DNA of 64,000 nt. It comes from Anoplolepis gracilipes (lineage: Eukaryota > Arthropoda > Insecta > Hymenoptera > Formicidae). Shown here piece after piece: positions 34,321-47,881 of the stretch (its first letter is position 1; the number at the start of each line of letters is the position of its first letter). The notes under the pieces are model-generated. The model was not told where the DNA came from. It saw only the letters and a program-made list of their open reading frames with translations, and did not search any database. The position numbers and the translations under genes are program-made. The stretch spans positions 8,637,001 through 8,701,000 of the forward strand of contig NC_132984.1 of NCBI RefSeq assembly GCF_047496725.1, given 5' to 3'.

Positions 34321-34379
34321 ATATAAGATTAATATTAATGTGTTCATTACTTTACACATTCCAAACTTGTTTCTTTGCT

Positions 34380-34640
34380 ATAATGAAGCATTTTTTTTCA
34401 AAGTTTGTCAAATAATTTAATTATGTCTTAATTATGTACTAATTTTTAGTCGTAGTCCAGATTTTTTGCTTAAATTGTTTAGCAGCAATTTACGTTCAAA
34501 CATATTACGGTTTGACATTAATTAGTCCTCATAATGAAAAAAATATAAAATACTTGAGTAAGAAAGTCAATTACACTAGAATTTGTTGCTATTTTGTTGT
34601 TTTAAAATAAAATAAAAAAATTATATTATTTAATAAATAC
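34380..34640. repeat. Direct repeat shared with 40610-40870
   Basis: Words such as TTAATTATGTACTAAT, CGTAGTC, GACATTA(A/G)TTA, and ATTTGTTGCT... recur in the same order and orientation at 40610-40870, just beyond the R1 element. This places the R1 insertion between two copies of one locus-specific repeat. No gene seen from 34320 to 35036. Confidence 0.6.
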
Positions 34641-35036
34641 TATACACTATGCACCACACACATTGTGTTGATTTTTTTGAAATTAATGTTGTTACATATT
34701 GTAAAATTTATATTTTAGTTATTTATAACTTTATTTTTTTTAAGACTCTATCGAAATCCAATTTCATGATAATTATTATAAATTGTGAATATATACTTTA
34801 TTCACATTGGGAGAATCCGGAATTGAGTATAAAAATGATGAACATGTTATATTAAAAACCAACCAAGAGATATATGTTCTTTTATTATCCATAAGTTTGC
34901 TAAAATTTAAATTAAGTTATAAAGCATTATAAAGGTTTTCAATTTATATGGCGGTCGATTTAGCGTGAACCAGCATATAAAACAAAATACAAATATTTAA
35001 AAATTATGAACATTAATAGAAATAGTGACGATATCA

Positions 35037-38000
35037 GTGTCCGTGAGTTGACCCCCTCGTGGGCACACCTTGTCGTGGTGAGAGGGCTCTAGTAACCGAA
35101 AGGTGAAGCCAACGTGCCCAGACAGCATTGCCACGAGCCGGTGTCAGCTTGCTGAACGAATGGCTCCTATGTGGCAAGCGCACTTCGTGCGTTGTTTGGA
35201 CGGTCTACGGCCGTCCCCTTTTTTTTGTTGTTTTTTTTTTCTTTTTTTTTTTTTCCCTCCCAATTTTCATGCGGGTGCTCCCGCGGGATGAGGGTGCGGA
35301 GCGGTGGGTGCTCCTGCCGTGAAGCGTCCCTCAATGGGGAAAAGTGGGAGCCGGTCGGGACCCTCGCCCGAAGGACTGGATGGGTGACTCAGTCACCCGC
35401 CGGGCCAGAGGCGGGGACCACCCCGATCCCAGTGACTCCCACGTGTGAGTGTGTGTGTGTGCGTGAGCGTGTTTACTAATTGTTTCTTTATTTTCAGGAA
35501 TTTTATTTTCAGGTACTATCGGGTTAACGTCTAAAGACTAAGGTGTTAGGAACCGTGCTTAGGGTCTGCATGATCGCGTAGACGTAAAATGTCGCGCTCG
35601 CGAACGGTCCGTCCCGGGATACCTGCCGTCCTCCCGGAGTATCTAGGCTTGGCGGCGTAAAGGTGGCTCTACGTCGCTCGACCACCCCTTCCACCGTACT
35701 CGTGGGAACAGATATGGCGTTCAAAAACAAAATCTTCGATGTGGTGAGGAGGAGTGCCCGCCTGGCCGACCGCTTCCGGTCTGGCGCGGCCGCGAGTAGG
35801 GAAGCGCGGGGTGTCTCCGTCGTTGAGTCGCGGGTCTGCTCGACCGCGTGCTCGGTGGCGGCCTCCGCCTCCTCGAGAGCGCCTCACCGAGCTGTGCGCG
35901 GGCGGGCCCGTGACACAATACGCGATGGCGCACAGCCCCGAGATTGCGGCCTTCCTGCCGCTAGAACCGCGTTAGTGAATCGCGAAGCAACCGGGATTAG
36001 AGCCGCGTACGTCGTATTAGAGCGTTGTTTCATTACTACGATTAGGTCGGCGTCGGTCAATTTAGCGCGAGAATCGGAGACCGGCGTCAAACAAATAGCG
36101 CGCGAGATAGAAAAGCCCGCGATTAGGCCCGCGATTAGACCCGCGCTTAGATCCGCGAACATTGCGACAACGGTGCGAAAGACGGTTAGATTCGCGGACC
36201 CAACCCCACCCCACACAGCGAGTGGCCCGGCGCCACAGGAATTAGGTAGGATAAGCTCTAGCTTAGGTAGTGCGTCCACGGGTGTTAGGATGCTGCAGCT
36301 GAACATGCGACGTTCGGCTGTAGTAACGGGTGAGGTACGTCAACTCGTAGTCGAAAAGCGACTTGACGTCTTATTATTGCAGGAACCACACGTCGGGAAA
36401 CAAGGTTCGGGTTACACAGTCGTAGGATTAGGCATAGGGATGAGGGTTGCTGCAGTGCGCTCACAACGTCCGTGGGCAGCAGTGGTAATCTGCAATCCCA
36501 ATTTCGATACGGTTTTCGTCTCGCAGCTTAGCACTACGCATTGTGTCTGCGTGGAAATGCGGGCCCCCAGCTTCTCCTTCTACGTTGTCTCGTGCTACTT
36601 CCAATACAGCGACGAGATTGAGAAGCACCTCAGCCACCTCGAAACGGTGCTTCGTTCACTGAGAGGGGAGAGACTTATTATAGGTGTAGACGCCAATGCT
36701 CGATCGTCACTCTGGGGTCCCCAAGAGACAGACGATAGAGGTGCCAGATTCGAGGACCTCATCAGGGCATTTGGCATGTCAGTGGTCAACGATGCTGGAC
36801 AGCCGCCCACCTTTTGGACGACAAGGGGTTCGTCATTCATCGACGTAACCCTGACGTCGCCCTCCATGAACAAGTTCATCTGTGACTGGAAGGTAAGGTG
36901 TGACTGGACCACCAGTGACCACAGGGCCGTGGACATAAGATTGAGATTGCCGAAAGAGTCAGGTGCCGATCGGGGCGCTGGGAACACGAGGTTCGACACA
37001 AATCGGGCCGACTGGGAACGGTTCTCTGTCACCCTGACAGATCTTTCAAGATCGCAACTGGAGGCTATCGATCTGTGCTCCACAATAGAAGTAGAGAAAA
37101 TGGCAGAAACGCTCACAGTGGTGCTCACGGAGACCTGTGCTGCGTCAATGCCCAGAAAGCGCAAATTTAGGAAGTCCAACCCGTGGTGGACTAAAAAACT
37201 AACGATAGTCAAGAAACAGGTATATAGGTTGCGCCGTGCCCTTCAGGGAGGGCGAGAGGACCCTACTTACCTCCGGGTACTGCTGGAGTATCGTTCTTCG
37301 CAAAGACAGTACTGTAGGGGGGTGAAACAGGCGAAACTCGCAAGCTGGCGGAAGTTCGTCACATTGCACGGCAACCGGGAGCCTTGGGGCTTCGTTTACA
37401 AGCAACAGGCGAGCAAACTCCAGGTTGAGAGGGTGCTAAGCACACTCCGGTGTGGTGAATATTCCACAAAGTCACTAGGGGAGACCGCTAGTTACCTCCT
37501 GGATGTGCACATCCCAAATGACTGGGAGATAGAAGACACGCTTGAACAGCGTGAAATTAGAAACGCGTGTAGAGTTGCCCCCGATACAGCCGACGCCTCT
37601 CTCTTCACGGAGACGGAAATGGCCCGCGCGGTAAAAACTTTTAAAAATAATAAAGCTCCTGGTTTAGACTTAGTCGAGGTCGCCGTACTCAAGGCGGCCT
37701 GTAAAGTAATCCCCGGTCAGTTAGTTAGGCTCTTCAACGGGTGTCTCCAGTGGGGCGTCTTTCCTTCTGTCTGGAAGGAGGGTTCACTCCGAATTCTCCT
37801 GAAAGGCGAAGACAAGGATGAGAGAGACCCGAAATCCTACAGACCCATTTGTCTCCTCTCCGTAGTAGGAAAACTTTTCGAAAAGCTTATAAAAGCTCGT
37901 CTGCTAGACACGTCACTGGCACCGGGGAAGGTTTCCGGTCGACAATTCGGGTTCATGCCCGGAAGGTCGACGAAGGAAGCTGTCGTGGAGTTGCGGCGGA

Positions 38001-39930
38001 TGGTCTCTGCCTCCGAAAGGAGGTACGCCGTTGCGCTTCTCTTTGACATTACCGGGGCTTTTGACAATGTCTGGTGGCCCCTTGTGTTAGAGAGTCTTAA
38101 AAAACGGGATTGTCCGCGTAATATCTTCGAAGTACTCCGGAGTTACTTCAGCGAACGTTCTGGGCCCGGCCTGCTGGAACCTCATGTTTGATGGCCTATT
38201 GAGAGTACTGGAAGACGTGATTCCAGATAGATTCGCCGCGTACGCGGACGACCTCGTGGTCGTCATAAACGGAAACTCGCGAAGGGAACTCGAGACAGAA
38301 GGCCAACGTGTAGTTAACATAATAACAGAATGGTATAGGTCCGCGAAACTTCAGATTTCCGAGCGTAAAACTGAAGCCATCATTCTGAAATCCGACGCGA
38401 TCGCGAGAAACCCGATAGGTAGACGGGGAGGAGCACGACCGGATAGGAAGCGAAAAACAAGCAAGAAAACCGTCGACTTCGAGAACAGACCGCCAATTAT
38501 TAAAATCGGTGAAACGAAAATAGGGTTTAAGCGAACGGTTAGGTACCTTGGCGTCTATTTGGATAGAAATTTAAAGGTCAGAACGCACTGCGAATATTTA
38601 AACAGCAAAGTCGGGCAGCTGTTCGAGAAATTAGGTAGAGTAGCGAGAGCCCAGTGGGGCTTGCGTTTTAGGACACTCTCCACAATCTACCGGGGCGTGT
38701 TTGCACCGACAGTGGCTTATGCCGCTGCGGGGTGGGCCGACCTGTGTACGGAGAGAGATATTAGAATTCTGAAAGCTTTGCAGCGTCGAGTCTTAATTTC
38801 AATCACTGGCGCATACCGCACGGCCTCGTGGGAATCACTTTGCGTTGTCGGAGGAGCGACTCCTGTAGATATAGTTCTTCGCGAAGGCGCCGCGCGTTAT
38901 AATGTTAGGTCGGGAAAAGACGCCAAGATCGGTAATATTGAGATCCCCGCCGGAACCGAAAGAAAAACCGCGATCGTAGGAATTAAAAACGAGGTGATAA
39001 ATATGTGGCAGACCCGATGGAACTCTTCAAGTAAGGGTCGTACCACGTTCGCCTTCTTTAGGGACGTGCGAGATAGACTAGCTGCGCGTTCGTTAGAAAT
39101 AAATCATTGGAGCACACAGGTCCTCACTGGACACGGAGATTTTAGGGAAAGACTCGCGTCGTTAGGTCTCGTGGAAAGTGAAGTGTGCATTTGCGGAGGT
39201 GGAGTTGACTCAGTTCAGCACTTCTTGCTGGAATGTCCCCTCTTTGACGCGCAGAGAGAGATTCTGGGAAGCGTCGTACCGGAAGGTGAATGGCAATGGC
39301 CGGATGTGGCACGCTTCTTTGTGTCAAGCCCAGAGGCCCTTTCCGTGTTCACCGTTTTTTGCCAAGAATCCCTCTGGCTAAAGGGATACGAATCGTAGAT
39401 TATATATTAGGTAGGCGCGTTGTTCAACCGAAGAGGTCGGAGCCTTCGGGTATGGGGGTGTGACCCCGTAATCTTCTCGGGACAACCACGCTCTCGAGCA
39501 GCGTTCGCATCGCGTTAGATGAAATTAGGTAGGACTCCATTTACCTTGATACGTCCACCTATCCCACTATTCCCTCCGCCCGACAGGGTCAGAAGCGTTC
39601 ATCCAGGTCGGGATGCAAATGGACAGGCCTCCCCGTGGTCCCCGTGGGCACGACGGATAAGATAGCGGGGTGAAGGAGTCGGATAGTGGCGAATGCCAGC
39701 CGGCGGAGTTTATGTCACCCTAAGGAAGGAAGGATGGGCTTATTCGTCGTGGCCAAACTGTCCATCCTGCACAAACGAACCAGCAGGCGCTACTGGATTT
39801 TTCCATCGCCCGTCTCGGGGCGGTTCCGATAGACAGCGAATGTAAAAATGTGGCGTATGCCTGAAAGGGCGAGGTAGCACGGGCTTTACCCATTCGTGGG
39901 AACGGCTCACACATTAACTGTCCGTGAGTT
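35037..39930 (+). mobile_element. R1-clade non-LTR retrotransposon, defective
   Basis: GC-richer than its AT-rich surroundings. The 14-base word TGTCCGTGAGTTGA occurs at both ends (35037-35050 and 39917-39930), consistent with a target-site duplication; R1-type endonucleases typically leave 14 bp. After a 600-bp leader with a T-rich tract come an endonuclease-reverse transcriptase gene (35663-38191, continued 38184-39398) and about 500 bp of 3' UTR. No gag-type ORF1 with zinc knuckles is visible, so the 5' region is atypical or shortened. If the repeat belongs to the element rather than the target, the true ends are a few bases inward. Confidence 0.8.
35663..39398 (+). pseudogene. R1-type endonuclease-reverse transcriptase (ORF2), RT deletion
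   Basis: The first frame (842 codons) has an Arg/Ala-rich N-terminus (1-208) and an apurinic-type endonuclease from about residue 209 (MLQLNMRRSAV, LLLQEPHVG, DANARSSLWG, WTTRGSSFIDVTL, TSDHRAVDI). A linker and the first half of the reverse transcriptase follow from about 655 (FKNNKAPGLD, YRPICLLSV, FGFMPGRST, LLFDITGAFDNVWW). The frame shifts near 38155, where SYFSER meets the GPACWNL coding sequence. The usual segment in between, containing the GCPQGS-type motif, is absent: a deletion of perhaps 60-90 bp. The second frame (38184-39398) has the catalytic YADDLV, an RT thumb region and a C-terminal cysteine-histidine motif (CICGGGVDSVQHFLLEC). Otherwise very well preserved, so loss of activity is recent. 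Confidence 0.88.
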
Positions 39931-39959
39931 GATGAAACTGTAAAAAAAAACAATATAAT

Positions 39960-42900
39960 TTTTTAAATAAAATGTACATTGTGCACCAATTTTGTTGCCT
40001 CATATAACTATAATTTTTTCCTTTTATATTGGTCTTGAGTTCGTTGATAGTCATCCGTTAGTAGTCGTCAGATTTTTGTGACTCACTCTATATATAATTT
40101 TTTCTGTCACATTTTCTTTAATTGTTGAATTTTTGTTTTTTAAATGTATACCTAGCATTAAGAATATTATGTAATATTATATTACAAAATCTTGATGAAA
40201 CATTTTGATTTATTAAATATCAAAAATATAACACATACTTTTATTTGGAAATTGTTTAATAATAATTCGAACTTCTATTAATATGGATTCTTTATTTATA
40301 ACTAATGCGAGTCATTTTTAGCATCTTAAAAGACGTGCACATTAATTCGGTTAAAAAGATAAATTTATTTACCAGACTTTATAAATAAACGCTTACAAAT
40401 TTTCTTCATTATAAAAAAAAAGTATGTAGTTAGTATTGTACAGTATGTTTTTTTTATATTAATGTTTATATATATAATAACTATAAGAGCCAATAGTTAC
40501 AATTGGCTCCGATATTTATTAACAAATAAATAGATCATATCATTTCTATATAGTTATTTTGCTGATGATATGAACGCTATTTCATTTCTTGTTTGAATAT
40601 TAAGTTATCTTAACTTTCAAAGTTAAAAAGTCTGTCAGATAATTGAATTATGTACTAATTATATGTACTAATCTTTTGCCGTAGTCTAAATTTTCTACTC
40701 AAATCGTGGAGTTTAGCAGAAATGTACATTCAAAATGGCTTGACATTAGTTAATCCCCATAATGCAAAAAATATAGAATGTTCGAATAAAAGAATTAATT
40801 ACATCAGATTTTGTTGCTTTAACATAACATAAAAAAATTATGTTATTTAACATATTCACATTTTGTTCCTAAATTTAATGAGAACTGCGATATCTAAAAG
40901 TTAGGCATTTATTATTAAATTGTTTCTGTTTGATAGACTTAGTTGTCTATTATCTATGACTAGTAAAAATATAAAATTCTGTATTTGATAATCTATTTAT
41001 TTGCATTTATTTGCATTTTATTATTATTGCATGGAATTTACATTTGTATGAAAATATATGTATGCACTTTATGAAAAAAATAAGTCAAAGAAGATAAAAA
41101 TGTAATCCTTTTAGGAAAAATGTAATAAATGTTATTATAAATTGCAACAATAATATTAAATAAAGATTTTCGATAATAATAACTTATAAAGAAACGCTAA
41201 AAGTTACGCAAACATGACGTATTATGTTAATGATATTGTATACACGTATGTGCGGTTTTTGTTGCAAAGGCTATTCTATAAATACATGTGTCAAAAGTAT
41301 TCATTATATTTGTATTTATAAGATGTATAGAGAGAGACATTTAGATCAAGATTTCAGCAAGATAATACATTATGTAAATTAATATTAAAAATTATTAACA
41401 TATGCGTTATATTAATATCTGTCATGTATTAAGTTACTTGAATTAAAAACATTACATTTTGATAATAAAAAATATAATTTAAATTACCTTTTTAGATAGC
41501 AGAATTTTAGATAGCTATCAAATTTATGATTGATTTTATTCTATGTGATTAAGAAATTTTCATTTTTTTTATTAGCTTATTGTAGTTAATTTTTTTTCTT
41601 GTTTTTAGAAAATGTTAATTTATAACTAAGAAAACAATTTAAAAATAATAATTCATAACTAAGAAAAAATAAGAAGTATATATTGTTCTATATTACGATA
41701 ACATATTGTCTGAATAGTATTATCTTGAGTTACTTCACTTTAACATTATTAGAGAGAGAAAATAAAAATGTAATATAAGATTTTGAATTAAAGCAAGTCA
41801 AAATTCCAGCAGAATATTAAACATTCATGTAAAAATCTCTTACGGAGAAAATCTTCTCAACTATGACATATTTTGGAACACTCTATAGGTATATATGTAT
41901 AACGATTTATAAAGGTTTATAAACGTTAAGTGTCTACATAATATAAGTATTTAAATCTACACAAGTAGCGTTAAAAATTGCATTTTTTATTAGTCTACGT
42001 TTGAATCTTGATTTGCATAAGCGTTAATTTTTGTTAATAATCTTTTAATAAACCATAAATTTAATAAAACACGGTTACAATATTTTGAAACTTTTCAAAA
42101 TTATGAATTTCACAAAATACATCAAGGTTTAGTCCTCTCCTAGACGTGCAATAAAATAAACAATTATTGTGTGGTACTATACTGTATTAATATTGCAAAA
42201 TATACAATAAATTGTAATATAAATAATGCAAAAAGATAATCTTTTATGAGAAAGAAATAACAATAGAACGAGAAACATGCATTTTTTATCTAAATTGTTA
42301 CTTGCAACTTGCAAAACAGTAAGAAGTACGCTACACAATAGAATAATCACATAATAATGTGCATTTTAATTCAATTTAAAAATTTAAATTTTTTGCTATA
42401 TCCGATAAACTTTGATACAGACTCCATCTTGAATTTAATTGCATATATAATCTACTACTGTTATTTGATTGCAAATTTTAATTTAAAAAGTTTTAAAATA
42501 GAGCTTTTAAAATCAATAGCATAATATGTAACATATACAAGCACACTACTCAAGATTCCTAAACTTCAGAAATAAATGTGCATTAAAAAATAAGTAAAAA
42601 ATACGTAAATAGATAGTACATATATGCTATAGACTCTGGTTACGAAAGTTTAATCAAAAATGTTAATTTTACTTCTTTGGATATAATCATATACATATAA
42701 TTATATCCGAAATTTGGCGCGATCTGACTATATGTAATATAATTTGTCCATATATAATTAAATCTGAAATTTGACGCGATACGATTTGATCATATTTAAT
42801 AATGTCCGAAATTTGACGTGATATGATCTTATCTTTATATATATAATTATATTCGGCTTAATCTGTTTTCATATATAATATAAACAGATTTAACCAAATA

Positions 42901-43400
42901 TGGTCATATCGCGCCAGCCAAATTTCAAATATTATTAAATGTATATAATCATATAAAATTACATATATTACCAGATCTTTTCATATCTAATTATGCATAA
43001 TTACATATGAACATACTATACTCATATTTTCTTTTTTCTTTAATATAAGTTTCTATTATTATTTCTAACCTTATACAATTATGTCCTTAATTACTAAAAC
43101 ATTTCAACTAAACTTGATTTAATTTGTTAACACATTTTATCAGCAAATTATTATTAATAATAAAATTTTGTATAAATTTATATAAATTTTGTATAAATCA
43201 ACATTGTCGTACTATTGTTGATTTAATAACCTGAAAATTTTACATTGATATTGATTGTTTACTACTTACTTAAAATTATGTGATTTCTCCAACTTCTTGC
43301 GCATTATTTACAGTGTTATAAGTAGGCACAATATTTAACGAAAAAATATTATTTTTTTTCAATATGCATATATTTAATATGTTATTGTGTTATATTGCAG
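39960..43400. other. Upstream and intron 1-like region of FAS copy B
   Basis: AT-rich, no gene. It is collinear with the copy C side: 40180-40430 matches 53940-54170, 41820-42440 matches 59130-59810 (for example TTAGTCTACGTTTGAATCTTGA) and 43075-43310 matches 63085-63300 (AATTACCAAAACATTTT type, then TGCGCATTAT). 42680-43040 holds TATATGATCA-type repeats. The conserved block found upstream of A and C (GAGTATAAATTTTTATTGC) is not seen here, so this copy appears to lack that promoter. Confidence 0.6.
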
Positions 43401-46400
43401 AAATCCTTGTACAGAATTATAAACATTTAGATACTTTGATATCTGGAGGAGTAGAAATATACGGCGTCATAGCTACAGCTATATCTCGCCGACAAAATGT
43501 AGTCAATCCCGTTCTTGAAGAGTACAAGTTTGTTTCAACGAGATTTAACTGTGATATCTTTGCAAGATGCAATAAGAATGTCGGTGCACATTGTGCTTGA
43601 CTGTTACAATATGATAAACGTAAAAATTATGGAATTTATCGAGGATTGCGATCAAGTGATGACGGAGAGTTTAAATTGTTTATTTGTGAATACAGTTTTA
43701 GAAGAATTACCACAAATTCAGTCTAATATAAAACTGGTCACAACACACGAGCAGTTCAAAGATATTGCTTTGCCTGACAACGTTACTGTAACAAAATTTA
43801 ATAAACTGACAAAAAATGACAATTTTTTAATAGTCATTGGTTTCGGAATTTTAACAAAAAATAAGAACGAATTATATGAACAATTATTATCGGTCATGAT
43901 GCCGAAGGGCTTTCTTCTGACATTGGAAGAGTTGGATGCTACTTATGACTACTCATGTTTGGATAAGTATGGATTAAAAGTAGTTTTAGAAAAACGCACC
44001 AACGATAAGACAATTATATTATTAAGAAAAATACAAGATATTAAGAGGAATCAGCAGATTGTGCACGTGAACAATTATGAATTCTCGTGGATAGATAAAC
44101 TTCAATCACTCATGAACGTAGAAAACGGGGCTACAAATACGATTATAGTCGTTGCAGAAGGAGACTTCGAATGCGGCCTAATTGGTCTTGTGAATTGTTT
44201 GCGAAAAGAACCGGGCGGAAATGATTAGAGGTGTATTTATTCAAAATAAGGATGTGCCTGTTTTTTCATTGCAAGACTCGTTATACATGAAATAGCTACA
44301 ACTGGATATACCCATCAATGTTATACGTTCCGGTAACATTTGGGGATCTTACAGGCATTTTCCATTACCTTTACTAGAACCAAAATACGTAAAAAGTGCT
44401 TATGTTTCTCAATTGGTACATTAAGAAGATTTGGTACATATTTAAAATTGAAATAAAAATTGAAATAATGATTTGTGATATTTTTATTTATAAATTAAGT
44501 AATTATTTATTTTAATATGACTAAAATACTTTGTTATATTTATATGTTCCAGATACGAGGTGATCTGAGCACTCTTTGTTGGGTGTAAAGCATGATATCT
44601 TCCCTTAACAATAATGAAAAAGATCTAATAAAAATAGTCTATGGGTCTATTAATTTTAGAGATATGACAGCTAGCGGCAAACTTATTTCGACGATTACTT
44701 CCTTCGAATCTATCACGTTCGATCGAAATGGTAGTTTTTTAATCGGAATGGAATTTGTTGGTTTTAATAAAATTGGACAAAGAATAATGAGATTGTGTTC
44801 AAATGAGTAAGATAACGATACATACACAGAGTCATAATTAATTATAATAATATTTTTAACAAATTTTTAATAAAATTTTAAAATTTTCAATTTTTATATT
44901 ACATTTTATATTAAATTTTTTAAATTATAAATATTTTTACTAAAATAAGAAATGAAAGAATTGTAATATTTCATATTGTTATATTTTATATGCTTTTTTA
45001 ACTTTTATTATGTACGGAATATCATTAAAAATAGAAAAAACTTTTAACTTAATTTTAATATAATCATAAATACTACATAAATACTTTATATTAATTATTT
45101 TTTTAAATTATTGTTTTTAGGACAATAGCAAATGTTCGCGCAGCTGATAAATATCTCAGCTGGATCATACCTGACGAGTGGACGATGGAAGACACAGCAA
45201 CGGTTGCTTGCGTATATAGCACGTGCTATTACGCTTTGTATTTGAGAGGTCAAATGAAGAAAGGCGACAAAGTATTAATTCATTCTGGTACGGGAGGCGT
45301 TGGTCAAGCAGCGATTTATCTGGCGCTTCACGAAGGTTGCGAAATATTTACAACGATTGGGAGCGTCGAGAAACAAAACTTTATAAGAGAAACGTTTCCC
45401 TCTATTCCCGAAGATCATATCGGAAACTCTCGAGACACGAGTTTTGAACAAATGATTTTCGAGAAAACGGCAGGTCGCGGAGTGGATATCGTATTAAATT
45501 CTTTAGCTGAAGAGAAACTGCAAGCATCCATTCGTAGCTTAGCAAAGGGACATTTCCTAGAAATTGGAAAGTTTGATATGATTTCCAATAATCCTTTAGA
45601 CGTATTTGCATTTTCCAAGGGTATTAGTTTCCATGGTATTTTCTTAGATAAATTATTTTCTGCAAGAGAGTAAGATAACATTGTCGAATTTAATAATAGA
45701 AGGTTTAAAGAAAACCACTATCAAACCGTTGAGCAGAAAAGTTTTTGAAAGGGATGAAGTGGAAGCTGCGTTTAGATATATGACTGCTGGAAAGCATATT
45801 GGCAAGGTATGATCAATTTTTATTACACTTACAATAATAAGAGTAATTAATTACTGTCGAGCTATCGGCAAAATGTTGTGGCTAAACGAATTGGTTGGCA
45901 GTCGGGAACGTAGGCAAATAAAACCTCCTACAATAAAATATTTTGCAATTTTTGCAATACATATTTATTAAATTTTTTATTATACTTTTTATCCAAGATG
46001 AGAGACTGATTTGTCGTTATTAATTTTAAAAATAAAATTGGAAAGTATAATTTATTGTAGTCAAAAATTGCAATCCAGCTATCTCAATAACTGGTTACCA
46101 ATGCCAAATGCTGTTTTGACAAAAACAACCTAAATAATAAACTTTCATGTATCGTTCAATGTTTAAATCATTATCCGAAAAAAATTTATCAAAGCTTCAA
46201 GCTTTTGAAAATTTTTTCAAATATTAAATATATAATATTTTATCTGATCTCCATTTTACCTCCCTCTCTTATTCATTTTTCTTTTATTTCTAAATTATAT
46301 TTTCTCTTCTTTTTTCTAAATTCTGTGACTATTTATTTATTAATATTCAAAATTGATATCGTTCTCAAAATCTTTTTTAAATATTTTTTTAAACTCTTTT

Positions 46401-46998
46401 TATAACTTTTTCTATCTCTTTCTTTCCTAAAGTTACTACAATCTCTGTATATCCGAGCAATCAAAAGTTGCAACTTTTCAATATAACGCCATCGATTTGA
46501 CTTTATCTTATTTTTATTTTCACATCTAAATTAAATATTGTAAACAATTGAACTTTTAGACATTTTAATTGTTATTTTTGTCGCTTTAAAATTTCTGTTG
46601 CCATTCATTTCCACTGTGCATTTTGTTTTTTTATGTAGTTATATTGTTTTTTCTAGCAGTTTCTTATTTTTCTTTTTCTACAAGATTTTTTTACTTTTTA
46701 TAAAATTTAAAATAAAAAGAATTAAAAATATTATTTTTGCATATCGTATTCTGTTAATTATGCTATAATATACAAGTTATTCATATATAAGTTATGCTTC
46801 TTTTTTTTCCATACTAATCTGCATTTTCGGCAGTATCCTTTTGTTTTTCATCTTTCTCGTCAATTTCTTTGTCAACATCAGCTGTTAATATAACTATGCA
46901 GCTATATTATACGCAAATTACATTATTTGTACATTAATGTATGTTATACAAAACACTTTCATGATTTTTTATTTTATTTTGATCTCTTTTTATATGTA

Positions 46999-47881
46999 GG
47001 GGAACGTGGGTTCGAACCGCCAATGTAAGCATTGAGCAAGTTTTCAACATATTAAAAAAAATATTAAGAATATCCACTATAAGAAAAAACACAAGTTTAT
47101 TATAAAATAATAGTTTAAATAGACGAGATTATTGATTTAGTAAAAGCCTAGATTTTCGTGATATGCTTTTCTCATGCGGGCTATAATGGACTATCTCCAA
47201 AACTTGTTTATTTCATTAACATTGATGTCTAAAACTTCTTAAAAGTTGTATATTATAATATGATATATAGAATACATAAGAATATAGATTTGTATTTTTA
47301 AATGATAACTATAAATTAATAAATAAAAACAATTCTCTTGTTATAATAAATATTTTTCTCTTTAAAATACGGAAAAATATCCTTTAATGTAATAATTTTT
47401 GGTATTAATTTTGAAAGACAGCATCTATGTATACTCTCTTTCTTTCTCTAGTATAAAAATAAAAAGTACAACATTTCGTGGGCTAATATTTCATTAAGCC
47501 TCAAAACGTATTTATTTACTTTTGATCATATAAAAAATTATAACTAATCAATATTTACATAGACACAGTATGAAATTAATAAGAAAAGATCACTTTAAAA
47601 CATAAATGTATTTACGGTAATAAAAAATAGAATTTTATCATTGTTTACCTTATGTAAATATATCGAAAAATTACAACTCAGTCGCGGAGAGCACAGCAAG
47701 TGCATTAAATAATTTATAACAACTTTCAACTAAAAATATTGCGACCACTGATAACAGCACGCAGAAAGAGACACCTAATAGCAATAATTGCAACATATTT
47801 CATGACATGGTAGCATCTCTGTAAAAAGATATCGATTCTGCACCATTGTACCCCGCGGTGCCGTTCTACCCCACGTTCCCC
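46999..47881. mobile_element. Tc1/mariner-type non-autonomous element, complete
   Basis: 883 bp with inverted ends GGGGAACGTGG...CCACGTTCCCC flanked by TA on both sides, the target duplication of Tc1/mariner transposons. Inner termini diverge (GTTCGAACCGCC left, GTAGAACGGCACC right). No transposase frame. It is inserted in the intron between the enoyl reductase and ketoreductase exons of FAS copy B. The truncated copy at 33435-34100 is in opposite orientation. Confidence 0.75.

Noticed and set aside
36595..37212. 205-codon minus-strand frame
   Set aside because: It is antisense to the R1 endonuclease and arises from GC-rich codon bias of that gene.
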